Of a stretch of DNA of 64,000 nt, positions 1 to 15,000 are shown piece after piece (positions within the stretch are counted from its first letter, which is position 1; every line of letters starts with the position of its first letter). The translations under genes were made by a program, and so were the position numbers. The stretch is from the NCBI GenBank assembly GCA_949152475.1, contig OX424570.1, forward strand, positions 21,076,694 through 21,140,693. The letters run 5' to 3'. The notes under the pieces were generated by a model. The model did not search any database. It was not told the origin of the DNA and was given only the letters and a program-made list of their open reading frames with translations. This DNA comes from Terebella lapidaria (Eukaryota > Annelida > Polychaeta > Terebellida > Terebellidae).

Positions 1-3000
1 CTTGCCGACAACACCAGGGCATTCTGGGATAGCATGATGGCAGAATACGGGGAGGAACTGGTGCGAGTCCGAAATATTTTTGTTTCAGAGAAAATTTCGA
101 ATGTGAAAATAATGAAAATTTTTCTCGAATATTCAGAGCTGTTCTGGGTCAAAATTATTTATTTTGCTAATTTTGATATTATAAGGCAATCATAACTACG
201 TAAAACAATTGATATATAATAATGTTTCCTCCGAGGAATTTCACTATGAAAATGTTGACATGTGCAACTTGATTTAGCTTTACGGGTACGTATGTATTTT
301 TATTTCAGTCAAAACTCCGAACCCCAGATCGAAGAGTTCACAGACAGGGCACGTTGTTTGTTATTGATGGACGCAAGAAAAATCGAACCTTTGCCTTGTT
401 CAATGACATTCTGGTCTACTTTAAGGTTAGTTAGCATTGTTATTCAAGGAAATTCTAGTCCAGTTTATGGTTAGGGTGCATTATGATTCAATGACTAATA
501 GTCTATGCCACAGTTAATGTGCATATGATTCATTGCTGCATTTATCAGAACCATGTTTATTCTTATAAATATTTTAAGCACCCACGCCCATACTTAAACA
601 TAGACACTTGTGTGTGAAAATGAAAATATCTAAATGGTACACATATGCGTTAGAAGAATTGTGTTTGTTAAGATCAATGGATGATAATCATGTGTTTTGC
701 CAGGCTATCTGTATAGCTTGTTTGCACGCTTGTTTCTTTGTTCTCAGCGGTCAGCTGTGATGATCTACAACTTGGAAACTTTGTGGGTTGAAATCATTCC
801 GGACAGCAAGAAAATGAAGTGAGTTCTCCGTTGCTGCAGCATCGGTATATAATATTGTAATCTCATTTTAATTATTGAGAATTAATTGCAATTATGAACG
901 ATGCACAATTTCACATTTCTCGGCAGCAATGGGATGAATTTAATGACTCCCGAGGAGACGATCACTGTGGTTGGACAAGACAGGGTAATTATATCAAGGA
1001 CACACTTTGGTGCACTGATCTATAGGTCACGTTTATGTAAATTGATAAAAATATGATCACTGATCATCTGTTCAGGGAAACAAAGTAATAAATTTTGCAA
1101 TCTTATATATTTTGACACTATTGTCTAACCAGGTAACCATAGTATCCAATTCACCCCCCCCCCCCTCCTCAGGGTGACTGGTACTGTGCATTTTGTGATG
1201 CCATCAGTCACGTTTTACGCAGAGACTCTTACCCGGACTCCAGCGCACACAAACAATCCACGTCCGCGGTGTCGGTTCCGACGGTACGACACGCCGTGCA
1301 CAGCTTCACGGAACACACGGTGTACAAGGGCGCCAAGTACGAGGGGTACTGGTCTGATGGCAAACTGCATGGAGAGTGAGTGCAACTAGAATAGTATTTT
1401 AAATATTCTAGTATTTTTCCAACCTGAGTCAACAAAATGTGAAAAAGTGAAAGATAAAAGTTACTACAAAATACAAAATGTGAATGAGATTAAATTTGGT
1501 GACCGTTAAAAATATGTACTTTTAATGGCAATAAACTTTAGCATGATGCTAGATTATTTATACAATAAAATCGAGGCATATCGTAGCTATGGTAAAAATG
1601 TATGTACTTCCTGATAGGGGGCGCTTGATGTGGCCTGATGGTAAAGGTTTCATTGGAAAGTTCAAGCATGGAACGTTCGAGTGAGTGAATATTTTCCCTT
1701 CGTTTACATGGTTTACCAGTTATTAACATTCTTTGAGCTGTCTTGCAACATTATATTACAATCTGTGAAAACGATTGAGTGATTGTGCACGTGACTCGCA
1801 TAATTTCAAACAAATGATTTCAAACCTATCTATGAGTCTTTCTCAGTTACAAAATACTTACCTGTTTTGTGGTTCTAAATTGAAATTTCTTTAGTTTCAA
1901 TGACCTTGTTGAAAAAATTGAATCTTGTATTTGATTCCCTGTGTACTACACAGATATGGGATGTATGCTCTGCCGGCCACAGCAGGTATGCCAGAGTTAC
2001 ACATCGGAAACTGGCGAGAGTGGAAACTCCACGGCAGTGGGGAAATCCGGTATGTGCTTTCCTTGGTAAAAAACTTCATTTGTTTGCAACAATTCACGTA
2101 CAAGCAATTATGGTTAAGTTTAGGGTTTGGGTGGTCATCCAAATCTAGATTTCTGTGCTTTGTTACCGAATAAAAAAGTGAACCAAGTTTGTGGTTGAAA
2201 CTTCATTGGAGAGTGTTCTTAAAAAATTTTCAGGGTTATGAAGTAAAATTTCACAGAAATTTTGCAATTGCCGTCAAAATTCAGATCGATTTTCACGATG
2301 AAATACATAGATATACTTATCCATTCAAGACTCTATTCTAAATTGGCCATTGTATTACTGTTAAATACATAATTCTGTGCTTGTTGCTCATTTCCTTGAT
2401 AAACACACACATTTTCTACCCTTTTCCACTGTGCAGGTATGCAAATGGTGACATATTCAAGGGTTATTTCCTGGATGGGAAACGTTATGGCCACGGCGTT
2501 CTTACAAAGGAAGACAAGACTCAATACATCGGGGAGTGGACCAACGACAAGCGAAACGGATACGGGGTGGAAGTGCGCACAAGTAAGCAGTCAATACTGG
2601 CTATTTCCTCAGTATTTAGATTGCATTGAGCTGGCATCTTTGCTGTGTTTGGTTTAAATAAAATTGCTTTGGGGATGTTCATGACATTTCTTCACAACTG
2701 TTACTGATCAATTTTGACAGAATTACTTAGAGAAGAGACTCTTTACTTCTGCTTGTAATCAATGCCTCATTCTTTACAATAGTTCACATTTCAACCTGAA
2801 TTTAATCTTGATTCCATATATGCATATTCATGTGAAGACTTCTTTGATATTCCAAGCCGAGATGTACATGGGGATGTGGTCGGATGACCAGAAACACGGC
2901 GGCGGAGTCATGGTAACGCTTGACGATCTGTATTTCGAAGGAAACTTCAACTACAACAACATGAATGTAAGATACTCTCATCTTCCGTCTGATACACTCA

Positions 3001-6000
3001 TATTTAAAGTTTGGAAAGAAATATCGTTCGCCAATTAATTTGAATTGATCAAAATTGTTTTCATTTTAAACAGCTACATTGTCGAGTGCTTTACCTTGAT
3101 GGAAAAATCCAAAACAATTGGGATAAGAAAGTGTTTATTGGGAGGTTATTTGACGGAACATACGTGAAATATTTTCCAGGGCCTCGGCTTGCTGATCACA
3201 GAGGATGAGATGTGTTATGAAGGACAATTCTCAGGAGGCCTCTTCAGTCTGTCCGGATATGTAAGTTTCTTAAATTTTTTATTCAATCCAGCATAACTTT
3301 TCCAGTAAAATGTCTGAAACACTTGTATATTTGGTATACTTATAATATTTTGAAAGATGGTTTCAAACAATTGAATGTGAGACTTGTTATCAAATGATAG
3401 AAATGAAAATTGATTGTAAGACTTGTTAAAATGTTGAAAAAAACTTGAATTTCTCATCATTTCTTACACAACATTTCCAAACAGGGCAAGATCACATTTC
3501 CGAATGCCGATTATATCGAGGGCCGATTCCAGGGAACTTTCTCCGGAGGGATTACAGTGAATGGCACACTGCGTAAGGCACAACACAACCGCGATACCCC
3601 GCTACTGACCGAGTACACACACGACGTCGAACACAGGATGGTGTAAGTTACTGACTGGGTCATGGGGTATAAAACTAGGTCAAAGGTCATATCTAGGTCA
3701 CAGTTCAGAGTATGAATAGGTTACATTAGGAAGCTAGATTCATTATATGCGTTTCAATAATATTCGAACTATGTCATAGGCTATGAAATAGAACCAAACC
3801 AATCAATTTATATTTTTCAATAACTATATATCAACTATCTCATATGTTATTGAATAGAATTTACTGCATTTATGGCAGGTCTGAGTTTTGAAACTACATA
3901 ATATTTTTAATGTTGATCTATGTTCCCACCAGGTGTTTTGGTAAGCTGGGCGTGCCATCGGACAGGAAGTGGGCGGACATTTTCTCTGAGTGTTACACCA
4001 TTCTCGGCTGTGGTCTGAACCAGAACCCCGGAGAGGTTGCCACTAGTGAGATTTGGCGCAAACTTGTCGCCTCCGTCAACAGCAAGATTGACGTACTCGA
4101 CTTTCTGGCGGTGGGGTGAGTTGGTAGGACTTGTCAAAATATCAGCGACCTTTGTGCACAGCTTGCATGTTCCCTAGAATAGGCTTTCAACACTTTAGTG
4201 CCTCAACTCACATGTATGTGTTGGTGTTTTAAAAAAAAAGTTCTGAACATGGTCCCAAAAAATTCTACTTCTTCACATAATATCAGCATGGAAAAAGTCT
4301 AAATAAAAATCATGTTGTTAGTCAGATAAATCCCTCAAAGATAGCTACATGTGTAAATTTACAACTTACAAATGTAAAATTTGAAGGATGCATTATGACC
4401 ATGTAAATTTACGAAAGTGTGAAACATTATGACTATAATTAATGCACTGTACTCAATGTTCTCAGAGAGCTGAGTAGAGACGCGGACGGAAGCCGGCAGC
4501 AACTGTTCCGACAGTTTGGATTGGACGATATCCTGCTCAAAGTCCCAGATGTCGTGGAGAGAAAAACAGAACTCACACTACGAACATTCCACAAGATCCG
4601 GTCGTACCTTGACAAGGTCAGAGCATTATGAGACATCATCATGCAACGTTATATTACTTTTAGGTTCTCGATAACTACTATGTGCTAGCAATACCCAAAA
4701 TCATCTTTTCCATCAAAATATGGCACCAATAAGTCACTGTTGTTGTATTTGAAAAACATGGAAACTTTCGAAATTTTGTGACGATTTGGTACAATTTCTA
4801 AGAATTTATGCAGTGAGTGTAAATATATCATTTAAAGTATTCCGCCGAAACGTGTACATTTCCTCTGCAGGCATTTGGCTGTGTGATCCACCCCCTCGGC
4901 CGCCTGATGTCAGAGCTGATCGTCGCCTTTACGACCACGTACAATGGTCAGGGATTACACGCGCGTCTCCTGCACTACGCGGTGGGGGAGATACGGGCGA
5001 TTGTCCTTGGAATCTATAGGCTTCTCAGGTAAGGGGTGGGGGTGGGGGGGGGGGGGGAGGGAGGTCGTGTAATGGTTCCAGGTCAGGAAAAAGAATGATT
5101 TTTAATTACACAATTTTATGGACAATTTTATGGACCATTGTGTTCTGGCAAAATACATCACCGAAATGTATTTAGCACTAAAAATTCGACTGAATTGATG
5201 AATAAAGTATTTAGAACTGAAAATTTATGAATAACTGAATATTAAGACTGAAATTGGGTGAAGGATGTGTGCTGGTTGAACGCCAGGACCACAAAGTTTC
5301 AGCTGATGTGGTCAGAGTTCATTAGTAGATTTATTGCAGATCCTTGTGGGTGGTTTGGTAACTAAATTTATCTCTTGTGACAGGTGGTTTTTAACACTGG
5401 TTCAGACTCAAATTTCCTCAAAATATTGCGGTCATTGCTAAAACATATTACTTGTCTTTGTGAGAGCGAGATGAAATGTTTGCTTTATTGTCAAATGATA
5501 TTTATTTCTACAGCACCGATACCAAAATACAGTACTTTTGATATCTCCATGTACAGAATACAAAATATTGTTGGGAACAATGCTTCGTCTTCACATTTTG
5601 CCCTTCAAATAATACACATGGCCACAAATTTAAAAGTAATGTGGAAGGAGAGGCGATCAGTTGAACCCTTTGGTTTGAAAACTGCTGCATGGCATTTATT
5701 GAACTGAATTCTTTCAAGATTGTAGTGGATTATTTGTAACAATCATAATTGTACAAAAAATCATAACAAACAACCATATGACCTGTAATGGTGTACCTAC
5801 GTCAATTGCGGATTCACTAATTCGTTCGGTAAAGACCCACCTTGCATTTCATGCCCTCTTCTGGGAGAACCTCTTATGCATAGGGAAGTCAGTATTGTTG
5901 ACAAATTTCAGTCGCCTTACTGGTCAGCATCGACCATGTCCCATGAATATCGATTAACTTTAGTCATGCATGATTAAACTGAGAAAATTGGAATATCTTT

Positions 6001-9000
6001 ATATGGCAAAGTGGGTATATACAGAAAGGCACAGACAATTTACACATGTCGATAATGTACCCCATTTACTGCACGAAAATTTGCATGAGCGCTACATAAA
6101 GTATTTCAGTTACACTCAACAAATAATTTGTACTAGTATATTCTATTGTATTCGATCCTACCAACCTGTTTACATTTCACACAATTAATATATCTGGTAA
6201 TTCCAAATGCCAATCAACTCTGTACTCGTACATGTAATATTTGAACAATGGCAAATTGAGGTAATACATGAACACGCTTAAATTATCAAATTAGCACAGT
6301 TCCCGAAACAAATAAAATTGTTTCCACACATGACAAGTCGGAGATGCTATGGTACGGGTTATGAAGTTCATAACTTTAATTTTGTCCACATGGTATTGAT
6401 TTGATATACCGTACAGCACACATACATACAAACTCGTGACCTGACTCACATGTAAGCAATATTCGTAACTAGATACAGTAGATCCTGTGTTAAAGACCAC
6501 CTGGTTTGAGAGACCACCCTGTGTTTTAGGACCGCTTTGCTTGGTCCAAAGTGACCTTTTATCATGTAAATGAACCTGTCATGAGAGACCACCTGTCATG
6601 ACCACCTTTTTTGGGGTCCCTTGGGTGGTCTTAAAACACAGGATCCACTGTACTCATAAACACGATAAATGTATGGTATATGGCCAGTGATTGGGAACAA
6701 GAATCATGAGTATGAACTAGTAGTAGTAATTTTATTGACATGCATGGATACCGTTAGCATCTGGTATCGTTTTCGTCCCAGTGAAAAAAAGAGAAAAACA
6801 TAGCATTCCGACGTATTAAACTGAGGCAAGGAACTTTACCATTGTTCACAGAGCAACTTAGTATAATGAAAAGACTAAATGTTGTGCGTCATTCGAATTA
6901 TTGAATGAAAATCTCCTTTACTGGTATCGACTGTGGACATGATCAAACTTTACTGATATTGATATATAGATAAAAATACTCTGATTAGGCACAATGTACA
7001 TACAGTGGTCCCTGTAAGATAAGACACCTCCGAAGTAAGACTTCCTGTCTCTAAAAACTTTTTTGTATTCCCCAAAGATCAATTTAACATTTAAATGAAC
7101 CTGTGAAATAAGACTTCCTGTAAGATAAGACTTCAATTTCCCTGCAAAAGGTGAGGTCTTATCTTACAGGGACCACTACACATGTGTATGTAACTTAATG
7201 AGCTTGAGATTTTTTTTTCTGGGGGGGGGGGGGGGTCACGGGGGTACAACTTTGAAATATACATGTAGACTGTGTGCTCCTTCGAGATGTATGCAGTACA
7301 CATCCAACTATACATCTATGTGGGCCAGCAATGTCCGTGAGACAAGAAATAGTTTTAACTCTTTAAATAGCCCAAGTTCCCACCCGGAAATTAAAAGTAC
7401 ATCAAGTGCTTTACCCTCAGGCTCAGTGTACTGATGAAGTATACACACAGAAATTAGTATAGCTCCATGTGTATACTGTATGTTACTGTTGACTTGAGGG
7501 TGTGTTTCCTCTGATAGAAATACACCTAGGCATCTTCATTCTCTATTACCATGATTTCTCACGCGACACCACATATTGATTTGGCCTTTCCCAATACATA
7601 AGCATATGATGAACACTAAAACTATACATGTATTACCCTTTGGCATGAAAACTTTCATCAGTCAAAACCAGTTCTCACTAATCGCAGCAACATAACAAGA
7701 CACTCCGTAGATGCAGTATGTTAACCTAGTGGTAGTTGTAGACATGGTAAACTCGCACAATGGCCGACGTTTTGTCTGACACGGCGATGTCACCAGTTCG
7801 ACTGATCGCAATGCCATAGGGAATCGCCTCTCCCCGCTGGAAAGTCAGCACCGTGTCTATATACTCGCCGCTTGCATTGAAACGACATATGCGATAGTTG
7901 TTGCTATCGACGACCAGAATGTTGCCGAATTCATCCTTACACAGACCCATTGGATTGTTGAACTCTCCAGGCCCAGATCCTTTGGACCCAAACTTGTCAA
8001 CAAATTTCCCCGCCATCGTCCAAATCGAGACTTGGTTGTTCTCCCGATCTGATACGAATATTCTGTTCTCATCGTCAACCATCACGAATTCCGGCACGTT
8101 GAACTGACCCTTTCTCCCGAACTGAAAATCTTTCTTCAAAGATGACGCCTTCAAAATGGTGATATTGTGCGCCAAAATGTCTGACACAACAAGGTATGAG
8201 CCGTCAACACTGAGAGCCACTCCACTCGGGGAACTGAACCTGTGCATTGAGGTCATTGTGCACTCTCCAGAAGGCTTAAACGCCTTCACGCACTTCTGGT
8301 TGTCATCGGTCACATAGAGAACCTTTCTGTGCGGATCAGAGTCCATTTTGTGCGGAAAGAACTTTAGAGGTTGGGAGTCTCTAATGACCTCGGCTTCCCG
8401 TTCCTTCTTTGGTATGACATACTTGACAATTTCCCCGTGAGAGTAATCTGTCACAAGGAGCGAACCATTGGACGTAAAGAGCAAGCCACCGGGCGATGGT
8501 CCCTTCCTCTCAAGCTCTGTCTGGTAATAAATACTTGCCTTTGGCAATGGCGTAGCGAATCTCGGAGTGGGGACATCATCAATTTGGATCCACTCATGAC
8601 TTAGGTCACCGATCTTGGTGATCTTGGCATTCTGGAGGTCAACATTGAGCTCAAACTTCACCGTTCGCTGGAAGGTCTCCATCGCTTGCTTCTCTTTCCC
8701 GAGAATTTTCGTATCAGTGGCGTAGTTCTGGATGTGCTGCTTGAGTTCCACGCCGTGAAGCAGGATCGCGGGTTCGAGTCCCGGCTGGCACATCTCCTGG
8801 ATGAAGTGTTGGAGGCGAGAGAGGTGATGCATCGTGTAGTCAAGGTATTGTGTGTGGTTGTCATGGAGAGTCCTTAGATTATTCGTGATCTTGTCCAGGG
8901 TTTTCATGAGGGATTCACTGGCTTCTTCTACACTCTTCCTTAGCCACTCAGTGTTTCGCTCGATGTCTTTTTTAGCTCGATGAATGGCATCTTGCTGACG

Positions 9001-12000
9001 CTTCATGAGCTGTGCAATGTAGACTTTCCGTTGTGTCTTCTCTTCCAGTATTTTGTGTATGGTTTGTTGCAGATCGTTAGCAGATGTGCAGTGTTTTTGT
9101 GCGATATCACGGAAGACCTGTATTGGATGGTCAAGGTGAGCTTTACGGTCACTCATACATTTCTCACAGACGAGGCAGCGACACTGAGTACAGTAGTAAC
9201 CAACAGACTTTGCATGCTTCTCACATTTGAGTTTGACTTCGTGTTGGTTAATCCGCATGGCGACATGCTTCAAGGCCTCTTGAGACCCTGTTGAGAGTAC
9301 AAACTCTTTCTTGTGTTGCTCGAAGCACTGTTCACACATCTTTTTCCGGCATGTCACACACTGCTTCCTTGCGTCGCGTCTACGAAATTTCGTAGCCTCT
9401 GCTGCACAGATGTCACACGACGGCGCGTCTTTGGCCGCCTTAGAGATCTTGGTTTTATAGAGGAGATCCCGCACCTTATGACTGTGAGGAATTTCCGAGG
9501 TCAACTCAATACCCTCCGTAGGTCGTGGGTTCTTACAGTTGGGGCACCGTACTGTATAGTTCTCAAGCTTGTAATTCCTGGAGATTGTCCCAGTCGAGGC
9601 ACAGGCCAGCTGCTTGAGGTGATGTTCTAGGAGACAAGTCTCGCAGAAAGTGTGGTTACAGTCAGTAAAACTGACGGTGGATCTGTCCTCCCTGCGCTGG
9701 GCACAGAGGAGGCAGTAGATCATACTCGTCGGAGATTCGCTTGACCCGAACAGTGGCATGTTGCTCGTATCCCACTTGCGGAAATAACCAAAGAAAAATT
9801 GTCTCAATCTTGTATCTTCGTCATATTCACTCCAAAGTTCCGGGTCATGGCTTCTTGTTCAAGTTATGAAAAAGGTCCTTTCACGACAAGTCAGCTTATC
9901 CTTGTTATCGTCACCCACGGGACACCAATTGTGCATTATGTCATCCAGGTATGAAGTGTATTTTATCACTTATCTTCTTCATCGCAATCCTCTCAAAATT
10001 GCTCCTCAGAGGCTAGACTTGGTAGAGCTCAGTATACTGTTGACATGTTGGACCTGGTCATTCTCAAGTCTGCTGAGAGTCGGCTGTTGACATACTTTAC
10101 TAGGCCTGAGAGGATCTGAAGAAAATGTAAACGTAGTGATAAAATATACAGGATAAAAATTAGATATGTTGAGTAAACGATTCATCGATTGAAGTGCAGT
10201 AAAGGTACATGTATACACTAGACATGATAAAAATGAGATAACAATGTATACTTGTAAAGTGAAACGGTCTCTGGGTTTTTTTCTAAGAATTTTGTGTTGA
10301 CTTTGAACTTTTTCACACTGATTTTTTGTTGGTATTCAGCATAATAGGTTTGGCATTCTATTGCTCAGGTATGGTTAACAAATTGTACAGGAATCAGTGG
10401 TTTGTTTTGCGGACATTTTTGGATCTTCTCTCTCATCCGCCCCCCCCCCCCCCCCTCACCACTTCCCATGTGCAATCCTACATGCCACTACAGTGTATTG
10501 TTGAGTTGGGGGTCACAATTACACATAGGTGGGGTCAACAATCACAGTTTGTAACCTAGCAATCAGGAACATTTGTATATGACTCGAGAGTAAACTGGGA
10601 CCTCACCGGGTGGTGCAATAATATATATATACATGTATATAAATATATATCACTTTTTTTTCTTGTGAGAAGATGATCTCAGGATAAATTGGTCATTTCT
10701 GGAAAACAGGATTACCGGTAAGGTGACAAAATATTTTCGCCTGTGTATCAATTTTTCTACAGGACAGGTACGTGTAGTTTAAGGTGCACTATGAGCTTAT
10801 TAGTGAGCTATGGTATATTTGAGTTGGTGCTAGGGGCCTATCTAGCCAATGAGGGGGGTTAGATCACCATGGTGATAGTCGAATACCGCACCTTACTCTA
10901 CGTGTACAGGATGTATATGACACGGAACTAACGAAAATTATATATACAGGTACATTTAGTTCGATGTCTTCTAAACGCTGGTACGCTGGTATACTGGTAC
11001 AAACATTGTGAGGCTTATTGAGGCATACACGAAATGAGCAGTATTGTTGAGTTCATGCACCTTGCAATGCTTGTACCAGCATACCAGTGTACCAGCGTTT
11101 AGAAGACATCGCATTTAGTTTACTGACCAATGTCATGATTACACTATGTGTAAACATCATGAAAAATACATGAGCATGTTGAGGTGCGATATGTATGGGT
11201 TATTGTGTTATGTAGAGAAATGTTGCGAACTTATTGTGCAAGTCGCCAGGCGAGCACAATTACATGTAGTAACTAAAACGAAAGTTCGAGACATAATACA
11301 ACATGCAATAACTCATTTATTTACAACTCACCCCGGTCAAAATGCCTGTGTGCGACAGACCGTGCGATATTGATCGCCCAGACAGAACAATATCAGATTT
11401 ATTGTAATCCAAACACTATTGTGTTTGATGTATGCGTGTAAATCAGCCCCCCAAAATTGTATCCTATATTACGTGTATTATACAAACATTAAATGTATGT
11501 TATGCATGTAATATGAGCATTTGAAACATCATGAATATTCCTGCTGCCTGCACATTGATTGTACTACTTAGTTTCCTGGTAATATCTTGTTTGACCACAT
11601 TACATGTAGATGATAACATGTCGCAAGTATGTACAGTCAAACACTTGACCAGCCAAACTTTGCACATGTACTTTGGAACATTGGCCATTACATTACATAG
11701 TGTATACATGATATATATATGTCACAGATTGCTTGCTTAGCATGAGGCAAAATCTAATTATCATAATTACATGTACTTGTATGATCACCATGTGGTACCA
11801 TTGTCGTTATTACACATTTACAGTAGAATACTATGCAGTTTGTCTAACATACATGTAATATGCGCACATGTACAACATGTGCGATACTTACGTGTACAGA
11901 TGATATCACCAAACTTCCTATGACTGGATTTCCATACCACCCAAACCAAAAGTAACGCTACAAGTGTGTCATACGTATCCATCTCCGCACATCCCCGTCC

Positions 12001-15000
12001 CTAACCGTTACATAACAACATCTATGTGTAAGATCGAGACTCCAAACAGAAGTAGTCAGTATACCACATGAACAGTGCACGCCTACTGCACACGCTTACA
12101 AAAGAACCCGTGAGCGTAGCCTAGATGTACATTATGACAGTCTGGCTATTTCAAAGATTGACTCACCCACTGGCCCCCCTTGCTAATGAATATGCATGAC
12201 TTGCAAACTGAAAGCCATTGAGACTGGATAGCTACATGTATATTAGTTAGTAGGCACTGTTGTGAAAACTGTCAACGCAATACCAACCATATTAACTGCA
12301 AATTTTTGTCTTTATATGAACATGTGATCGTATATGTCCAGTTTCACTAGCTATATATCATGTATATGCCATGGCCTTGTTTAATTCCGTGCCAGTCAGC
12401 GATAACTGAAAACCGATAAGGGTGGTTATGTGTGGTTATATATCGTACGTGGGCATCAGAGATTGGCCTGTTCTTTGATGCCTAACAAGGGGTAAACTTG
12501 AAGGGTTTAGCCATTTTCAAAGCATATGTATTTGCTTCCAGCATTCTGAGAGTTCACACTGTTCAATTTTCTGAGAACGGTGTTTTCCGTGTGTGTCTAC
12601 GAAAAAATAAATTGCTTATTTAAAAGAGTATCATTTTACAGCACATTGTTTTGTTCAGATATGACCCCCCCCCCCCTCAATCAATCCCCCCCCCCCCTCC
12701 AAACACACACATAACCCCCACCCTCACTATGTAGAGCCTAACAATAGATGATACACACTGTCATCATACATAATAATGAGCATTCTAATAGGACACTTCC
12801 TGTCTTTAATTTTGTGACCATAGGATAGGCCTTATGATATATTGCTGGGATACATACATGTATTGTGTATGTATTTATTTCGCGTCCATGTAAATTTGTG
12901 CATTCAGGATATGGAGATGTTTATTGCTTCACAATACTACGTTTTCTGTTACTATGGTTACAAAAAACTGCAAAAATTTGCAAAATCAACTTTTTGAATA
13001 TAAACACAGGAATTGCAAACAATAATAGATGCAAAAAAATAAAGGCGCTTACAGTTATTCTTTAACACTGACACATACTTAATATAAACACATGAACAGC
13101 ATATTTATATACTTACAAGATCGATACTCTCTAATTAAGGTGTAAGTCCCTTTGACACTTCCTCGTAGTCAACCTCGAAAAAAGCTTCCTTAGTCCAGAT
13201 TAAATGAAGAAAATAAATGCGACAAATTTTTGGAAGTTCACAATTCCGATGAAAAATTTAGCCAAAATAAACTAGTTTTGCACATACATGTGAAGACACC
13301 AAATAACATAAATAGATGTTGAATTTTGGTCCACTATTTAGTGTTTTGATAGGATGAGAGTTTTCAGAAGTATGTGCTAGGTTATTGCAGTATAAAGTTG
13401 TTTAGGTGAATGATTCGTTTGTTGGAGACGACAGAAAATTTTCCCCTTTCTGAAAACATGGACTAACTGTATAAATTTGCTCATAAAGCAGTAACTCATA
13501 CCTTTATGAATAATCTTTAGAGACACATGTAAGTGTAGATATTTATAGTGAAGTCACGATACCAGACTCAATATACATGATATATGATTATATTTCAGTT
13601 TTGGGTCGTGACAGTGACTAGTACTGAAAGGAAACATAAGGGCTGATAATTATCTTCAAGGGGATGAAAAATAATTATATGCATGTATAGAACAATTCCA
13701 TACAAGTCATAAGCCTTGTTACTCATTGTTCACATTTACAAGTATATCTACATGTATACGTATTACCGTTATGTTAATTGATTAGACATACTTGAGTGAT
13801 TAAAGCATAGATAGATGTGGTTATCATGGTTATAGACTGGATTTTCCAACGGAAACTCCCAGGTCGTAAGTGAGAGCTAGTTAAGTTCTAAGATTCTATC
13901 TTGAGTCGTGATGCTTCATGCTTCTGAGAGGAAAAAACCACTGCCAATTTTTATGGCTGACTGACACAATAAGCCATCCACCAGAAATACTAACTGTATT
14001 TTAGGGGATTATTTCCCGAGGGTTTAAATTTAGCAAAATTGTCAGACACCCAAATTTAAGAATTTTAATCCCTTGTGTAATACATTGTAATCTTCTTTTT
14101 CAGTACCAATGTCTGTATTGTAATGTGCTGATGATTAAATTTGAAAGAACATGTACATTAGTTGAACTTTTAGTGCAATAAAAGACATGTTTATCTTGTA
14201 ATATAAAGAAAATATACTGTAATAGTGTAATATTAAAATAAAAATTATAGTATTCTTACTCAGGTGATTCAATCGTTTCAGTATGTTGAATAATCTGATA
14301 TAAAGCTCAATCAAGAAGCTCATGAAGACTTTTACCAAATTTTTGTCCAATTAAAAAACCTTTATCTGGAGACAGAAACTCAACTCTGAAGCGTGGAAAA
14401 CCTTGTCTCAAATTTTGTATGAACACTCCACATTTGTTATATTTGCAGATTGCTCTTCCCGTGTCTTCCCGACCCGGCTCACAAACTAGAGCCTCTACGT
14501 CGGACTCTAAGCCATGACGGGTCCTACTCCATCACGGACCACTCAGAACCAGTTTCCGGGATTGCCGACCACCCGCACGGACCGCCCTCACATGCCATGC
14601 CAGAGTAAGTCTTCTTGGCAACCATATGTTGTAACTCTGGTTATTCCTACATAATGTTCTATCTATGAATTGAATTGACCATAATATCATCATGCATGTA
14701 CCATGTGTACATGTACATGTAAGTAATATAATATTGATATTGCTTCGCTTCATGGGTTTGTATGCCTGGTTTGTGTGTCTGTTTGACCATGAGGAAATTG
14801 TATTGTCAATGATTATGAATGATGAAAATCACATTTCTACACTGTCCATGTATAAAGTCAATTTAAATACATTACTAAATTCCAGCCATACCAGAAAACA
14901 ATCATAATAAATTAGGAAAAATTATCATCAGTTTTCCAGAATATCCAATATCAATCTTGCAGGATCACCAAACAATAATCAGAATAACTTCAAACCCCCA

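Larger units (their letters stand above)
5029..14448 (+). other. Large alsin intron (9.4 kb) hosting the TRIM-NHL gene and several MITEs
   Basis: The intron runs from a GTAAGG donor, directly followed by a long G-run (about 5038-5056), to a TTTGCAG acceptor at 14448. It separates the linker exon 4871-5028 from the exon leading into VPS9. It contains the antisense TRIM-NHL gene, two TA-flanked MITEs (6476-6650 and 7003-7176) and the 9-bp-TSD element (10962-11111). From about 11120 to 14448 I see only AT-rich sequence with TACATGTA-type motifs and C-runs near 12664-12700; the open frames there are short and show no recognisable domain or coding bias. Confidence 0.8.

Noticed and set aside
5384..5707. 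107-codon frame in the large alsin intron
   Set aside because: AT-rich, no domain, no coding bias; reverse frame of similar length present.
8757..8790. tRNA-like B-box (GGTTCGAGTCCC at 8771)
   Set aside because: It falls within the TRIM-NHL coding sequence, with no matching A-box or cloverleaf; chance similarity.
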